A DNA stretch of 64,000 bases from Campylobacter concisus (GTDB lineage: Bacteria > Campylobacterota > Campylobacteria > Campylobacterales > Campylobacteraceae). Positions 1-10,428 of the stretch are shown piece after piece; positions within the stretch are counted from its first letter, which is position 1; every line of letters begins with the position of its first letter. The notes below the pieces were generated by a model. The model did no database searches. It saw only the letters and a program-made list of their open reading frames with translations, and was not told where the DNA came from. The stretch spans positions 1 to 64,000 of the forward strand of contig NZ_JXUP01000004.1 in the NCBI RefSeq assembly GCF_001891085.1, written 5' to 3'. Position numbers and translations under genes: made by a program.

Positions 1-30
1 AATTTATGTTGCTATTTAGCAACATAAATT
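1..30 (-). terminator. Perfect palindromic terminator after perR
   Basis: Positions 1-14 and 17-30 are exact inverted complements around a 2-base centre, abutting the perR stop codon. The stem is mostly A/T with a GC-containing core (TTGCTA/TAGCAA). It is symmetrical, so it could stop transcription from both sides. The window edge hides any T-run beyond it on the minus strand. Confidence 0.7.
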
Positions 31-440
31 TATTTACAGTGTTTACAGCTTTTTACGCTAGCTACGATATTTAGACGTTCTATTATATTTCCGATCTTCT
101 TTTCTAGTGCTTCTTGGTATTTGCCAAGCTCAGCATCATCGTAGCTCACATCCTCGACGCTTCCACAGCTTTCGCAAACTACATGAATATGTGGATATTC
201 GTAGATGTCATATCTAGCCTTTTGATTGACGATATTTACTTCAACTACAAGACCTTCGTCTTTTAAAGTATTTAAATTTTTATAAACCGTTGCTAGAGAA
301 ACCGATGGGCTCTCTTTTAAAATTTCATCATAAAGCTCATCAATCGTTGGATGCGTGTGGCGATCAAGAATTCTTAAAACGCTAAGGCGTTGTGGCGTGA
401 CTTTTAGCCCAGATTGCTTTAATAATGATACGTATTGCAT
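30..440 (-). CDS. perR: PerR, Fur-family peroxide stress regulator
   Basis: A 136-residue Fur-family repressor with an N-terminal winged-helix DNA-binding domain (about 1-80, including TPQR and LATVYKNL) and a C-terminal metal-binding dimerisation domain. Two CxxC pairs, C89/C92 and C132/C135, form the structural zinc site, and HIH near residues 84-86 fits the regulatory metal site. Fur-family PerR proteins sense peroxide through metal-catalysed oxidation and repress katA/ahpC-type genes. Length and position after dxs match C. jejuni PerR, which favours PerR over Fur or Zur. The ATG has AAGGA upstream. The 72-bp gap to dxs is AT-rich and may carry its own promoter, but I could not fix one. 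Confidence 0.88.
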   Translation of the reverse strand: MQYVSLLKQSGLKVTPQRLSVLRILDRHTHPTIDELYDEILKESPSVSLATVYKNLNTLKDEGLVVEVNIVNQKARYDIYEYPHIHVVCESCGSVEDVSYDDAELGKYQEALEKKIGNIIERLNIVASVKSCKHCK

Positions 441-512
441 AGTGCTTTTCCTTACTTTTATTTTGGCTTATGCTAGCAAAAATAATATTAAACGTTACTT
501 TATTAAATGATA

Positions 513-2339
513 TTAATTATTTTCTAGTAAATTTTTGGTAATCTGCTCGGCACTTATACCAAGATACTTTTCGACCTCAGCAGTTGAACCATGCGGGATA
601 AATTTATCTTCATACTCAAAGCTAATGACGCTTATATTTGAAATTTTATTTTCTTGTAAAAATGCACTTACTATCTCGCCAATACCGCCTTTTTTGGCAC
701 TATCACTAAAGATATACCACTTTTTAGTGCGTTTTGCAAGACCTAATAAAAGCTCACTATCAAGCGGCTTTGCAAAGACAAGATCAACCAATATCGTATC
801 AAGCTTACTAGCAAGTAAATTTCTGACCAAATTTGCCTTGCCAACACCGTTACCATAGCCTAAAAATGCAATATCACTCTTTGCGTCAGCTAAAATTTCA
901 CCCTTGCCAAACTCAAGCGGTTTAGCTTCAAACTCATCTCTTAAGATAAATGCCCCACGCGGATATCTAAATGCGCTAACACCCTTGTAAGGGTAGGCAA
1001 ATTCCATAACATTTTTCATGCTCTCTTCGCATCTTGGGGCAAAAAGAACCATATTTGGCACAGCATTTAAAAAGCTAATGTCAAACGCACCTTGATGCGT
1101 TTCGCCGTCCTCGCCCACTATGCCCGCCCTATCCATCGCAAAGGTGATGTTTAAATTTAAAATAGAAGCGTCGTGAATGACTTGATCATAAGCTCTTTGC
1201 ATAAATGTCGAATATATCGCAACAAATGGCTTAAATCCCTCTTTTGCCATAGCTGACATCGATGTGACTGCATGTTGCTCGGCTATCGCCACATCCCAAA
1301 AGCGGTCTGGAAATTCTTGTATCAAAGCATCCATGCCAGTGCCTGTTGGCATAGCTGCTGTGACGCCTACGATATCGCTATGTTCTCTTGCCATCTTTAA
1401 AAGCTGTTCACTAAAGATCGCAGTGGCTGACTTATTTGACTGTCTTTTGATAAATTCGCCACTTTTTAGATCAAATGGCCCAACTCCGTGCCAATTTTCA
1501 TAATAACCCTCGGCAAATTCATATCCTTTGCCTTTTAGCGTCTGCACATGTACTATAACTGGCTTTTTCATACTTTTAGCTGTCGCAAAGGTGCTAAGAA
1601 GCGCTGAGAGGTCGTGTCCGTCGACTGGGCCTATATATTCAAGTCCAAGCTCTTCAAAAAACATGCCTGGAGTAATTAGCCTAATACCCTCCTCCATGCG
1701 CCTGGCCATATATGCTGCAGAGTCTGGCATATAACTTAGAAATTTCTCAACTCTGCCTTTAAATTTTTGATAAAACTGCCCAGCCATCATCTGGCTTAGA
1801 TACTTGCTAAGCGCGCCTATAGGCTTGCTTATACTCATCTCGTTGTCGTTTAGGATGATGACGCAAGGATATTTTCTGTCTCCCAGCTCATTTAGCGCCT
1901 CGTACGCCATTCCGCCACTTAGTGAGCCATCACCTATGACAGTTATTGGGATACGATCTTCGTTTTTAAGTTTTATCGCCTTTGCAGCACCAACTGCAAG
2001 TGAAATGGATGTCGAGCTATGACCTGCCACAAAGTAGTCAAATTTACTCTCGCTTGGCTTTGTATAGCCACTGATGCCGTTAAATTTTCTAAGCGTATCA
2101 AAGCTCTCCCAGCGTCCAGTCAGCAGCTTATGTGCATAGCTTTGGTGGCTCACATCAAAAATAAATGGATCTTTTGTCACATCAAAAATTTTATGCATCG
2201 CCACAATGATCTCAACTGCACCGATGTTTGAGCTAAGGTGACCGCCATTTTTGCTAACAGTAGCTAAAATTTTATCCCTGATGTCATGACAAAGTGCGTT
2301 TAGTTCATCAACATCTAAACTTTTAACGTCTTTATTCAT
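513..2339 (-). CDS. dxs: 1-deoxy-D-xylulose-5-phosphate synthase
   Basis: A full-length (608 aa) thiamine-diphosphate enzyme that condenses pyruvate and glyceraldehyde-3-phosphate, the first step of the MEP isoprenoid pathway. The N-terminal cofactor domain has GHSSTSISLA and the GDGSLSGG...N metal-diphosphate motif. The central transketolase pyrimidine-binding region carries DRAGIVGEDGETHQG, and a C-terminal transketolase domain follows. Its start overlaps the end of fliH by 8 bases, so it is probably co-transcribed with the flagellar genes; C. jejuni has the same fliF-fliG-fliH-dxs order. Confidence 0.95.
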   Translation of the reverse strand: MNKDVKSLDVDELNALCHDIRDKILATVSKNGGHLSSNIGAVEIIVAMHKIFDVTKDPFIFDVSHQSYAHKLLTGRWESFDTLRKFNGISGYTKPSESKFDYFVAGHSSTSISLAVGAAKAIKLKNEDRIPITVIGDGSLSGGMAYEALNELGDRKYPCVIILNDNEMSISKPIGALSKYLSQMMAGQFYQKFKGRVEKFLSYMPDSAAYMARRMEEGIRLITPGMFFEELGLEYIGPVDGHDLSALLSTFATAKSMKKPVIVHVQTLKGKGYEFAEGYYENWHGVGPFDLKSGEFIKRQSNKSATAIFSEQLLKMAREHSDIVGVTAAMPTGTGMDALIQEFPDRFWDVAIAEQHAVTSMSAMAKEGFKPFVAIYSTFMQRAYDQVIHDASILNLNITFAMDRAGIVGEDGETHQGAFDISFLNAVPNMVLFAPRCEESMKNVMEFAYPYKGVSAFRYPRGAFILRDEFEAKPLEFGKGEILADAKSDIAFLGYGNGVGKANLVRNLLASKLDTILVDLVFAKPLDSELLLGLAKRTKKWYIFSDSAKKGGIGEIVSAFLQENKISNISVISFEYEDKFIPHGSTAEVEKYLGISAEQITKNLLENN

Positions 2340-3195
2340 TATTTACCAGCATTTTTAGTTTTTCTAGCCTTGTTTGCATAGTTGCATCGATATTGCCACC
2401 ATCACTTATAATAACCACACCGCCTTTGCTTATAGCATCATCAGCGCTTATCTTGACATGTTCATTATTGCTAAATTGCTCTTTTATATATTCGCTATCT
2501 TCGGGATTTACGCGAATTTCTATATTTTTAACATTACTTAGCTCTTTTATAAGCGAGCTTGCTAGATGATGAGCGATCTGACTTGAAGAGGTTGAAATTT
2601 CTTTATCGATTACTTCTTTTGCGATTTTTATAGCAGTTTGCCCAAGCTCTTCTTCGATCTTCTTTAAAAACTCATCAAATTTAACATACTGCTCATCTAG
2701 CTTTGCAGCTGAAGCGCTAAATCTAGCCTCTAACTCATTTATCCTTGCTTCATTTGCTGCATTTGCCTGGGCGATGCCCTCATTTTTACCATCTTCTTTT
2801 GCACGAGAAATTTCAGCCTCAAGGCGTTTAGCAAATTCGCTCTCTTGGTTTTCTATTTGCATTTGAAGTTTGATGATGTTGCTGCTTAGCTCATCTGTTT
2901 TTTTAAGCAGTTCTTCGACAAAGCTTGACTCGCCTGCTTGCTGTATTTGTGGACTTTGAGCCTGAGAAGCAAAGTGGTTTTGTGAGTTTGTCTGCGTTTG
3001 GTGGCTAGCTTGAGGAATGAAATTTTCACCCTTTTGCCCAAAATTTTGCTCACTTAGCTCTTCACTAAGATTATTTTCTTCTATCAATACAGGAGCACTA
3101 TCTGCAGCTCGCTCTCCAACTCCAAGTACTTTAAATCTGTAATTTTCTATAAAGTGAGCTGGAGAAGTTTCACTGGTTATTACGCTGCTTTTCAT
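2332..3195 (-). CDS. fliH: FliH, flagellar type III export ATPase regulator
   Basis: A 287-residue cytoplasmic protein that tethers the FliI ATPase to the export apparatus and C-ring. The N-terminal third is Gln/Ser/Asn-rich and low complexity. A long helical region with coiled-coil character (about 95-185) leads into a C-terminal V-ATPase E-subunit-like domain containing IAKEVIDKEI. The ATG overlaps the fliG stop as ATGA. The identification rests on architecture and on location directly after fliG, since FliH proteins diverge strongly in sequence. Confidence 0.88.
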   Translation of the reverse strand: MKSSVITSETSPAHFIENYRFKVLGVGERAADSAPVLIEENNLSEELSEQNFGQKGENFIPQASHQTQTNSQNHFASQAQSPQIQQAGESSFVEELLKKTDELSSNIIKLQMQIENQESEFAKRLEAEISRAKEDGKNEGIAQANAANEARINELEARFSASAAKLDEQYVKFDEFLKKIEEELGQTAIKIAKEVIDKEISTSSSQIAHHLASSLIKELSNVKNIEIRVNPEDSEYIKEQFSNNEHVKISADDAISKGGVVIISDGGNIDATMQTRLEKLKMLVNNE

Positions 3196-4223
3196 TCTAT
3201 CATCTCATCTGCTTCGCCGACTTGGAACACACCTTGATCAGCTAGAGTTTGTACTGTCTCTACTATGCGTCTTTGAGCCTCTTCAACATCTTTTACACGC
3301 ACCGCACCAAGATATTGCATCTCCTCTTTGAAGGCTTCTGCTGCACGCTGAGACATATTTGATAAAAATTTATCCTTTATGCCATCGCTTGAGCCTTTAA
3401 ATGCGACCATAAGGTCTTTTTTATCGACATTTTTAAGAATTTCTCTAATCGCAGTTGCGTTAAGGTTGATAATATCTTCAAAGGTAAACATAAGCTCTTT
3501 AATCGTTGTTGCAAGCTTATCATCACTTTGTTCGATGCGTTCGATCGTACTTTTGCTGGCTTTTTGTCCAAGTCTATTAAGCACTTCTGCCACAGCTCTT
3601 GGACCGCCAACTTCGACTTTATAAGATGTAAGACTTTCGAGTTTACCCTCAAGTACGGTTGAAACACGCTTAATCACCGATGGGCTAATATCACCAAGAT
3701 TTGCCATTCTAATGACAACTTCGCTTCTTAGCTCATCTGAGAAAAAGCTAAGCGTTTCAGCAGCGCTCGTTGAGTCCATGTGAGCTAGTATTAGTGCGAT
3801 GGTTTGAGGGTGCTCTTTTATGATAAAGTCTGCAAGCTGTTGTGGTTTTATCTTATCAAGATAGCCAAAGCTTTTTGAGTTTTCCATACTTTTTGCAAGC
3901 TTGTCTAAAATTTTCTGAGCAGCCTCTGGACCAAATGTGCGGTAAAGAATTTCTTTTGCGTACTCCAAACCACCACTTCTCATATATTGATTTGACTGCA
4001 TTAGCGCGTAAAATTCTTCTAGCACAGCACTTGCGACTTGCTTGTCAATGTTTTTCGCAGTTGCGATATAGCCTGAAATTTCAGTGATAACATCAACATC
4101 CATATGAGAAAATATAAGAGCAGTTGCCTCTTCGCCAAGCTGAATCAGCAAAATAGCAATCTTTTCAGGCATCGATAGATCATCATAAATCATTTTTTGC
4201 TTATCATTTAGCTTTATTGACAT
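3192..4223 (-). CDS. fliG: FliG, flagellar motor switch protein
   Basis: The C-ring rotor protein (343 aa) that touches the stator and sets torque and switching. The N-terminal domain binds FliF (KIAILLIQLGEEATALI), the middle domain contains the EHPQTIALILAHM motif typical of FliG, and the C-terminal domain holds charged torque residues (VDKKDLMVAFKG). An in-frame TTG lies one codon upstream, but the ATG at 4223 forms a TGATG junction with fliF and is preferred. It sits in a fliF-fliG-fliH gene set. Confidence 0.95.
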   Translation of the reverse strand: MSIKLNDKQKMIYDDLSMPEKIAILLIQLGEEATALIFSHMDVDVITEISGYIATAKNIDKQVASAVLEEFYALMQSNQYMRSGGLEYAKEILYRTFGPEAAQKILDKLAKSMENSKSFGYLDKIKPQQLADFIIKEHPQTIALILAHMDSTSAAETLSFFSDELRSEVVIRMANLGDISPSVIKRVSTVLEGKLESLTSYKVEVGGPRAVAEVLNRLGQKASKSTIERIEQSDDKLATTIKELMFTFEDIINLNATAIREILKNVDKKDLMVAFKGSSDGIKDKFLSNMSQRAAEAFKEEMQYLGAVRVKDVEEAQRRIVETVQTLADQGVFQVGEADEMIE

Positions 4224-5920
4224 CAAATTTCCTTACGCATATTAAAGTCGCTGTCATTTTTTACCATATCTTGAAGTAGCATTGCTATCTCTTCATTTCT
4301 CTCTGTGATGACCGTTCTCATTTTCTCAAGTAAAACATCGTATTTTAGTTCATCTTCATTAAACTCGCCACTAAGCCCTAATTGCTCTTCGACCTTTTTA
4401 CGAGCAGCTTTAAATTTCTCAAGTGTATCTTCAGCATCTACCTCAATATCTTCAAGTCCATCTTGAACTTGCTCCTCTTCTTCTTTTGTCTCTTCAAGCA
4501 TCTTTTGCATAAATGGCACAATGACTTTTTTATAGAAAATATAAAGCAACAATGCTGCAAAAATATATTTTAGTAGCGGCATAAATGGCACTACATAGTT
4601 ATTCACAAAGCCATCCATCTTCTCACTAGTGCTTATATCTTTGCCGGTTTTAAACTCAAAGTTATCTAAGCTTACTTCATCGCCCCTATTTTGGTTATAG
4701 CCGATTGATTGTTTGATTAAATTTGTGATTGACTCTCTTTGCTCTTTGGTAAGTGGGGCAAATTCAAGCTCGCCAGTTGGCTTGCCGTCTTTGTCTTTTT
4801 TGCTCTGATAAAGTCCGTCTATAACGACAGCCGCACTCACTCTATTTATGCTAGCAAACTGCCCTTTGATGCTTGTTACTTTCTTTGAAATTTCATAGTT
4901 TGTCTGCTGTGAGCTTTTATTGTACTGCTCTTTTAAAGTGCTGTCATCTAGCCCTTGAACAGGGCCAATGTTGCTAACCGCACCTGGTACGCCGCCCACT
5001 TCATTTGGTGCTGAGCCTTGGCGTTTTTCCTCGATGTTGCTTTCACTTCTAACAACGTTATTTGGGTCATAAACTTCACTTTTTGTATCTTTTTTGTCAA
5101 AGTCAAAGTCAATATTTACCTTTGCTACGACCTTATCTGCTCCGCCCACGATAGGAGCTAGTACATTTACGATCTTTTGCTCATAGTTATTTTCAAACTC
5201 ACGTTTATAGCGTATCTGCTGAGCTATAGCGTCACTATCAAACTCACCATCTTCATCGCCAAGTGCGACGCCGTCTTGATTGACGATCTTTACATTTTCT
5301 GTGCTTAAATTTGTAACAGAGGCAGCGACAAGGTTTTTAATACCAAAAATTTGCTTTGCGTTTAGGCTAACGCCTGGCTTTAACTCAACAACGATAGAAG
5401 CTGTTGGAAGTGCTTGACGCTCAGTAAAAACGCTCTCTTTAGGGATAGCGATACGAACAGTCGCTTTTTGGATAGAAGAAAGACTCTCGATCGTTCTAGC
5501 TAATTCGCCCTCAAGCGCTCTTTGAAATTTTACTCTCTGCTCGGCATCAGTCGCTCCAAATTCTTGCTTGTCAAAAATTTCAAAACCGATCTTGCTCTCT
5601 TTTGGTATGCCAAGCGTTGCAACAGCGATACGCTCTTTATATACATCGCTAGTTGGCACCAGTATTGTGCCCTCGTTTGCTAGTTTATACTTGATGCCAT
5701 CTTTGTTTAGCTGATCGACTATTAAGGCTGAGTCGCTTGGGCTGATGTTTTCAAAAAGGACGCTATATCCTGCAAAGCTATCACTTTTGCTTTTATAAAG
5801 CGTTAAAAATACCAAAAAAGCTACAACTAAGACGATCGAGCTACCTGCGACGATCTTTTGTTTTAGTGAAAGCTTTTGATAAATTTGACTTATTTGATGA
5901 AGTAATGCCTTAAAATCCAT
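4223..5920 (-). CDS. fliF: FliF, flagellar MS-ring protein
   Basis: The inner-membrane base-plate ring of the flagellum (565 aa, normal length). A transmembrane segment near residues 24-42 is followed by a long periplasmic part with ring-building motifs. A second hydrophobic segment near residues 445-465 (PLLKYIFAALLLYIF) precedes an acidic cytoplasmic tail of about 90 residues that binds FliG. It begins 4 bases after the hisC stop and overlaps fliG, so it is part of a continuous minus-strand run. Confidence 0.96.
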   Translation of the reverse strand: MDFKALLHQISQIYQKLSLKQKIVAGSSIVLVVAFLVFLTLYKSKSDSFAGYSVLFENISPSDSALIVDQLNKDGIKYKLANEGTILVPTSDVYKERIAVATLGIPKESKIGFEIFDKQEFGATDAEQRVKFQRALEGELARTIESLSSIQKATVRIAIPKESVFTERQALPTASIVVELKPGVSLNAKQIFGIKNLVAASVTNLSTENVKIVNQDGVALGDEDGEFDSDAIAQQIRYKREFENNYEQKIVNVLAPIVGGADKVVAKVNIDFDFDKKDTKSEVYDPNNVVRSESNIEEKRQGSAPNEVGGVPGAVSNIGPVQGLDDSTLKEQYNKSSQQTNYEISKKVTSIKGQFASINRVSAAVVIDGLYQSKKDKDGKPTGELEFAPLTKEQRESITNLIKQSIGYNQNRGDEVSLDNFEFKTGKDISTSEKMDGFVNNYVVPFMPLLKYIFAALLLYIFYKKVIVPFMQKMLEETKEEEEQVQDGLEDIEVDAEDTLEKFKAARKKVEEQLGLSGEFNEDELKYDVLLEKMRTVITERNEEIAMLLQDMVKNDSDFNMRKEI

Positions 5921-5924
5921 ATCC

Positions 5925-7022
5925 CTACTTTAAAATTTGCTTTAACTCTTCAAAAACTCTATCGTTTTGCCATGCCTGACCGATGGTGATTCTCACCGCA
6001 TTTAAGGCGTAGCTTTTTAGATCTCGCAAAATTATACCCTTTTTTAGCATCTTTTCGCATATCTGGCTTGATTTTGGCTCGTTAAATTTAAAAGTTATAA
6101 AATTCGTATAGCTTGGGATAAATTCTATGCCATTTTGCTTTGCAAATTCTTCATATCTCCTCATTTGCTCGAAGTTATTTTGCATAGTTTTTTGCACAAA
6201 TTCATCATCATCAAGCGCTACTATCGCTGCTCTTAGGCTTGGAGTTGTGATGTTAAATGGAGCTCTTAGTTTTGAGAGAGCGCCTATGATCTCTTCATTT
6301 GCCACGCCGTATCCAACGCGCATGCCGCCAAGTGCGTAGGCTTTTGAGAAAGTGCCAAGATAGATGGCATTTTTAAATTTCACCACCTCGCTTGGCTTTA
6401 TCTCTTTTTTGCTATCTTTAAATTTTGCAAATTCATTGTAGGCACAATCAAGCACAACAAGCGTATTTTCATCAACGCTTTTTATAAATTTAAAGACCTC
6501 ATCTGCGTCCAAACACTCACCTAATGGGTTATTTGGCAAGCAAAGAAAAATGACAGAAATTTCATCTTTGTGCGCGTTATAAATTTCTAAAAACTCGCTC
6601 AAATTATGCTCCACACTCTTTGTGCGGTAAATTTTAGCCCCTGTTTGTTTTGCATAAATTTCATACATCGCAAATGTCACGCCAGCCATCAAAACGCCAC
6701 TTTGCTTATTTGCCTTTGCGTGAAGTGCGTACTCTATGATCTGGTCGCTTCCAGAGCCGATGATTAAATTTTTGCTAGTTACGCCAAATTTTTTAGCCAA
6801 CCCATCTTTTAGCTCAAAGTAGCTATCGTCTGGATAGAGATGCGCTTTTTTAGCGGCCTCTTTTAGTGCCTCCTCTACGCGTTTGCTAGTGCCAAAAGGA
6901 TTTTCGTTGCTAGCTAGCTTTATCACATCTTTTGCCTCGATACCAAACTCTCTAACTACAAGCTCAATCGGCTTTCCAGCCTCGTAATTTACTAGACCAT
7001 CTAAAAAGTCATTAAATTTCAT
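5925..7022 (-). CDS. hisC: Histidinol-phosphate aminotransferase
   Basis: A class I/II PLP aminotransferase (365 aa from the chosen start) that converts imidazole-acetol phosphate to histidinol phosphate in histidine synthesis. Visible features are SNENPFG, the NNPLGE substrate loop, and [11 protein letters not shown] with the Schiff-base Lys, followed by the MRVGY phosphate-binding Arg. The start at 7022 ([10 protein letters not shown]) overlaps the pheA stop as TAATG. An upstream in-frame extension of 11 codons lies inside pheA and is unlikely to be used. HisC enzymes often also act on aromatic amino acids, which would suit a position after pheA. Confidence 0.92.
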   Translation of the reverse strand: MKFNDFLDGLVNYEAGKPIELVVREFGIEAKDVIKLASNENPFGTSKRVEEALKEAAKKAHLYPDDSYFELKDGLAKKFGVTSKNLIIGSGSDQIIEYALHAKANKQSGVLMAGVTFAMYEIYAKQTGAKIYRTKSVEHNLSEFLEIYNAHKDEISVIFLCLPNNPLGECLDADEVFKFIKSVDENTLVVLDCAYNEFAKFKDSKKEIKPSEVVKFKNAIYLGTFSKAYALGGMRVGYGVANEEIIGALSKLRAPFNITTPSLRAAIVALDDDEFVQKTMQNNFEQMRRYEEFAKQNGIEFIPSYTNFITFKFNEPKSSQICEKMLKKGIILRDLKSYALNAVRITIGQAWQNDRVFEELKQILK

Positions 7023-8101
7023 TACTCTTCTCCGTTTAAATAGCTTCCAAGCCACGTTATCTCAGCGCCGCTCTCTTTTGCGAGTTCAAAGGCGTTTTGC
7101 ACCTTCTCATCGTCGATATGCCCTTCAAAGTCAAGGTAAAAAATTGACTTAAATTCGCGCTGCTTTATAGGACGTGACTCAAGTTTTGTGATATTGATAT
7201 TCTCATTTTTAAAGATAGAAAGCAGATCAGCAAGGCGTCCTGGACTGTGATCAGTCTTTGCTAGGATCGAAGTTTTTGAGTTTTCAACCTTGGCATTTTT
7301 AAAATCGCTTAAGATCAAAAATCTCGTTCTATTTGCCATATTATCTTCAATGGTCTCATAGACGATTGGCACGTTGTAAATTTTAGCTGCGATTTTTGAG
7401 CAAATGGCGGCTGATTCTCTATCCATAGATGCCATATATGCAGCTGCTGCGGTTGATTTGGCTGGGACAAATTCGACCTCATTTAGCATGTGATCTTCTA
7501 AAAATTTACGGCACTGGTTGTAGCCTTGCGGATGTGAGTAAATTCGCTTTATCTCTTTTAAATTTTCATTTATGCTAACAAAGCTGTGATGGATATCTAC
7601 GTAGAGCTCTGCCACTATCTTTATATCATCAAATTTACTCAAACAATCAAGCGTAGCTCCAACAGCGCCTTCAGTGTTGTTTTCGATAGGCACGACGCCG
7701 TATTTTGCCTCTTTTTGAGCTAGCTTAGTAAAAACTGCCTCGATCGTAGCAAGTGGCAGATAGGCACTCATCGCACCAAATCTACTCTGAGCCGCCTGAT
7801 GCGTGTAAGTGCCTTCAGGCCCTAGATAGACGATCTTTTGAGGCATCTCTAAATTTCTACTCACAGCAAAAATTTCAAGATAAATGGCCTCGATCGCAGC
7901 TTTATTTAAGGCTTTGTCTTTGCTAAGACTAGTTAAGCGGTTTATGATAGCTCGCTCGCGCTCAGGACGATATATAGGCGTCCCACTAGTTTGTTTTAGC
8001 TTACCGATCTGCTCAACAAGCTTCATTCTCTCATTTAGTTTATTTAAGATGAGATCATCGATCGCATCGATCTCTTTTCTAAGCTCATTTAGCTCTTGCA
8101 T
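7022..8101 (-). CDS. pheA: Bifunctional chorismate mutase / prephenate dehydratase
   Basis: The phenylalanine branch enzyme (359 aa). The N-terminal AroQ-type chorismate mutase (about 1-85, [17 protein letters not shown]) is followed by the prephenate dehydratase domain ([21 protein letters not shown], the usual TRF signature) and a C-terminal ACT domain with GRLADLL and ESRP, which binds Phe for feedback control. The start at 8101 (MQELNEL) overlaps the 3' end of lysA by 17 bases; longer in-frame starts lie deeper in lysA. Confidence 0.94.
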   Translation of the reverse strand: MQELNELRKEIDAIDDLILNKLNERMKLVEQIGKLKQTSGTPIYRPERERAIINRLTSLSKDKALNKAAIEAIYLEIFAVSRNLEMPQKIVYLGPEGTYTHQAAQSRFGAMSAYLPLATIEAVFTKLAQKEAKYGVVPIENNTEGAVGATLDCLSKFDDIKIVAELYVDIHHSFVSINENLKEIKRIYSHPQGYNQCRKFLEDHMLNEVEFVPAKSTAAAAYMASMDRESAAICSKIAAKIYNVPIVYETIEDNMANRTRFLILSDFKNAKVENSKTSILAKTDHSPGRLADLLSIFKNENINITKLESRPIKQREFKSIFYLDFEGHIDDEKVQNAFELAKESGAEITWLGSYLNGEE

Positions 8102-9308
8102 CAGCGCTCTCCAAAAATTCTCTCTCAAGTGCCACGACATCTTCAAAGCTCTCACGTCTTCTTATAAGTCTGTCTTTGCCATCAAGCACGCAAACTTCAG
8201 CGGCTCTGTTTCTTGTGTTGTAGTTTGAGCTCATGCTAAAACCATAAGCTCCAGCACCTTTTACAACGATAATATCGCCACTATCGCACTCTGGCAACTC
8301 TATATCTTTTGCTAAAAAATCGCCACTTTCACAAACTGGACCAACCACGTCGCAAACACCTAAATTTTTATCCTTGCCACAAACAAAAATTTCATGATGA
8401 GCACCATAAAGGCTTGGTCTTATAAGATCATTCATCGCGCCATCAGTGATGACAAATCTCTTTTTGCCGTTAAATTTTTCATATAAAACGCTTGCAACAA
8501 AGTAGCCAGCATTACCTACGATAAAGCGTCCTGGCTCGCATACGATAGTCACGTCTTGGCCTTTTAGTGCAGCTAAAATTCCTTGAGCATAGTCGTATAA
8601 ATTTATCTCTTTTTCATCGTTATAAATGATACCGAGTCCGCCGCCAACATCGAAAAATTTGATATCTATCTCAAGTGCTCTTAGCTCTCTTAAAAGCTCG
8701 CTAACGATATTTGCAGCATCGATTATCGGGCTAAGTGATGTTAGCTGAGATCCGATGTGAAAGTGTATGCCAGTTGGCTCAAGAGAGTCTGAAACTTTAG
8801 CGTGAATGTACATTTTTTTAGCTGTTTCGGCATCAACGCCAAATTTATTTTCATTTAGCCCTGTTGAGATATATGGGTGAGTTTTTGCATCGACACCTGG
8901 ATTTACCCTAATACTGATCCTTGCCTTTAAGTTTAGCCCTTTTGCGATCTTTTCAAGCCTTAAAAGTTCAGCAAAACTCTCGACATTAATGAGCAAAATT
9001 TCATTTTTCAAAGCCTCTTTTAGCTCATCATCGCTCTTGCCAACGCCACTAAAAATGATCTGATATCTCTTTGCGCCTGCTAAAAGTGCTCTTTTTACTT
9101 CGCCAATGCTAACACAATCAAATCCAGCTCCAAGGTCGGCTAGAAATTTCAAAACACTTAGATTTGAGTTTGCTTTCACCGCATAACAAATGAGAGATTT
9201 TCTAGCAAAAAATGCATTCTTTAGTGCTTCATAGCGGTTTTTTATGTGGTTAAAATCATAAATGTAAAGTGGGGTTTTGTATCTACGTGCAAGCTCTTTA
9301 AAATCCAT
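8085..9308 (-). CDS. lysA: Diaminopimelate decarboxylase
   Basis: A fold-III PLP decarboxylase (407 aa) for the last step of lysine synthesis. The PLP lysine is in CYAVKANSN near residue 43. HIGSQ and GGGLGI bind cofactor phosphate, and CESGDFLA supplies the active-site Cys from the partner subunit. It is followed directly by pheA and hisC, giving an amino-acid biosynthesis trio ahead of the flagellar genes. A 55-bp gap separates it from the lptG-like gene, so a promoter may lie there. Confidence 0.95.
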   Translation of the reverse strand: MDFKELARRYKTPLYIYDFNHIKNRYEALKNAFFARKSLICYAVKANSNLSVLKFLADLGAGFDCVSIGEVKRALLAGAKRYQIIFSGVGKSDDELKEALKNEILLINVESFAELLRLEKIAKGLNLKARISIRVNPGVDAKTHPYISTGLNENKFGVDAETAKKMYIHAKVSDSLEPTGIHFHIGSQLTSLSPIIDAANIVSELLRELRALEIDIKFFDVGGGLGIIYNDEKEINLYDYAQGILAALKGQDVTIVCEPGRFIVGNAGYFVASVLYEKFNGKKRFVITDGAMNDLIRPSLYGAHHEIFVCGKDKNLGVCDVVGPVCESGDFLAKDIELPECDSGDIIVVKGAGAYGFSMSSNYNTRNRAAEVCVLDGKDRLIRRRESFEDVVALEREFLESADARAK

Positions 9309-9363
9309 AAAATAGCCTTTATTAAAATGGCTTGATTTTACAAAAAGCTTGCCAAAATTTGGC

Positions 9364-10428
9364 TTAACGATGCGATTTTATGAGATAAATGGCGTATACA
9401 AAAAGTAAAATAACTGGCAAAACTATGCCGATTTCTGGCAAGATCACGGAAGTTTGTGCAAATTTTGCAAGAATAAAGAGCAGTCCCCAAACGACAAGAG
9501 TTATCACAACAAAAATAAAAGTCGAAAGCGCAAGATTAAAAAATCTACCAGTTACAGGCAAATGATAGTAAAAAATGAGCAACAAAAATGGTGCAAAAAA
9601 TGGTGCAATAGCAAGGTTGTAAAAAGCTGTTTTTGCACTATCAAGACCGATGCCTTCATTCTTAAATGTCTTTATAAAATTTATCGCATCAGGTATGTTA
9701 AATTTTGAGTTTTCAACACTAACAGCGCTTTCAATACTCTTTGGCTTAAAGCCTTTTAATGCATCTAAGTTCTCGCTTTGTATCTTATTAAAACCGACTT
9801 CACCAAGCTCTAAAATTTGCGGCAAAAGAGTTTGATTAACATCTTTTAAAATCCACTCATTGTCTTTAAAATTAGCATGATTTGCAAATGTAGTTGAGAG
9901 TAAATTTGTGCCATTTATCTCAAAAATTCTAACATCATTTGCTATTTGATTAACAGAATCTAGCTCCTTTATATAGATAAATTTGCCTTCAAATTTTAAA
10001 AATGAATCGGTCGTACTTTTTGAGAAAGCTGTATTTTTAGCGATACTTTTTTGATAGTCGTGTGCATAGGCAAATGGAGTAAAATTTAAGCCAACATAAA
10101 AAATAGTTACAAAAAGTGCAATAAAAAATGGTGGAAAAATTAAGCTATTTTTACTAATGCCAAGCGCATAAAAACTGATTAGCTCGTTTGATCTGACCAT
10201 ATTTACATGTAAAATAATGAGTGCAAAAATGAGCGAAAGTGGTAAAACATAGCCAATAGCGCTAAGCGATGTAAGCCCAACATAAAGGAGCTGAAGGTTT
10301 GCAGATGGCGGCAGATCTTTTAAATTTGTAAGCAGATCAATGCCAACATAAAATAGCTCAAGCGCTAAAAACACGATAAGAAAAGATTTTATATAGACCC
10401 AGCCAACGTATCTGGCGTATAGTTTCAT
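9364..10428 (-). CDS. lptG: LptF/LptG-family lipopolysaccharide export permease
   Basis: A 354-residue YjgP/YjgQ-family protein, the membrane part of the ABC transporter that pulls LPS/LOS from the inner membrane to the periplasmic bridge. There are about three hydrophobic segments near the N-terminus, a periplasmic domain of roughly 150 residues, then three C-terminal hydrophobic segments. The ATG at 10428 overlaps the pth stop as ATGA. LptG is suggested over LptF by the conserved Campylobacter position after pth, which is inference. Confidence 0.8.
   Translation of the reverse strand: MKLYARYVGWVYIKSFLIVFLALELFYVGIDLLTNLKDLPPSANLQLLYVGLTSLSAIGYVLPLSLIFALIILHVNMVRSNELISFYALGISKNSLIFPPFFIALFVTIFYVGLNFTPFAYAHDYQKSIAKNTAFSKSTTDSFLKFEGKFIYIKELDSVNQIANDVRIFEINGTNLLSTTFANHANFKDNEWILKDVNQTLLPQILELGEVGFNKIQSENLDALKGFKPKSIESAVSVENSKFNIPDAINFIKTFKNEGIGLDSAKTAFYNLAIAPFFAPFLLLIFYYHLPVTGRFFNLALSTFIFVVITLVVWGLLFILAKFAQTSVILPEIGIVLPVILLFVYAIYLIKSHR

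Noticed and set aside
1..30. Palindrome as an operator or origin element
   Set aside because: It directly abuts the perR stop with a stem-loop form, so a terminator is the simpler reading.
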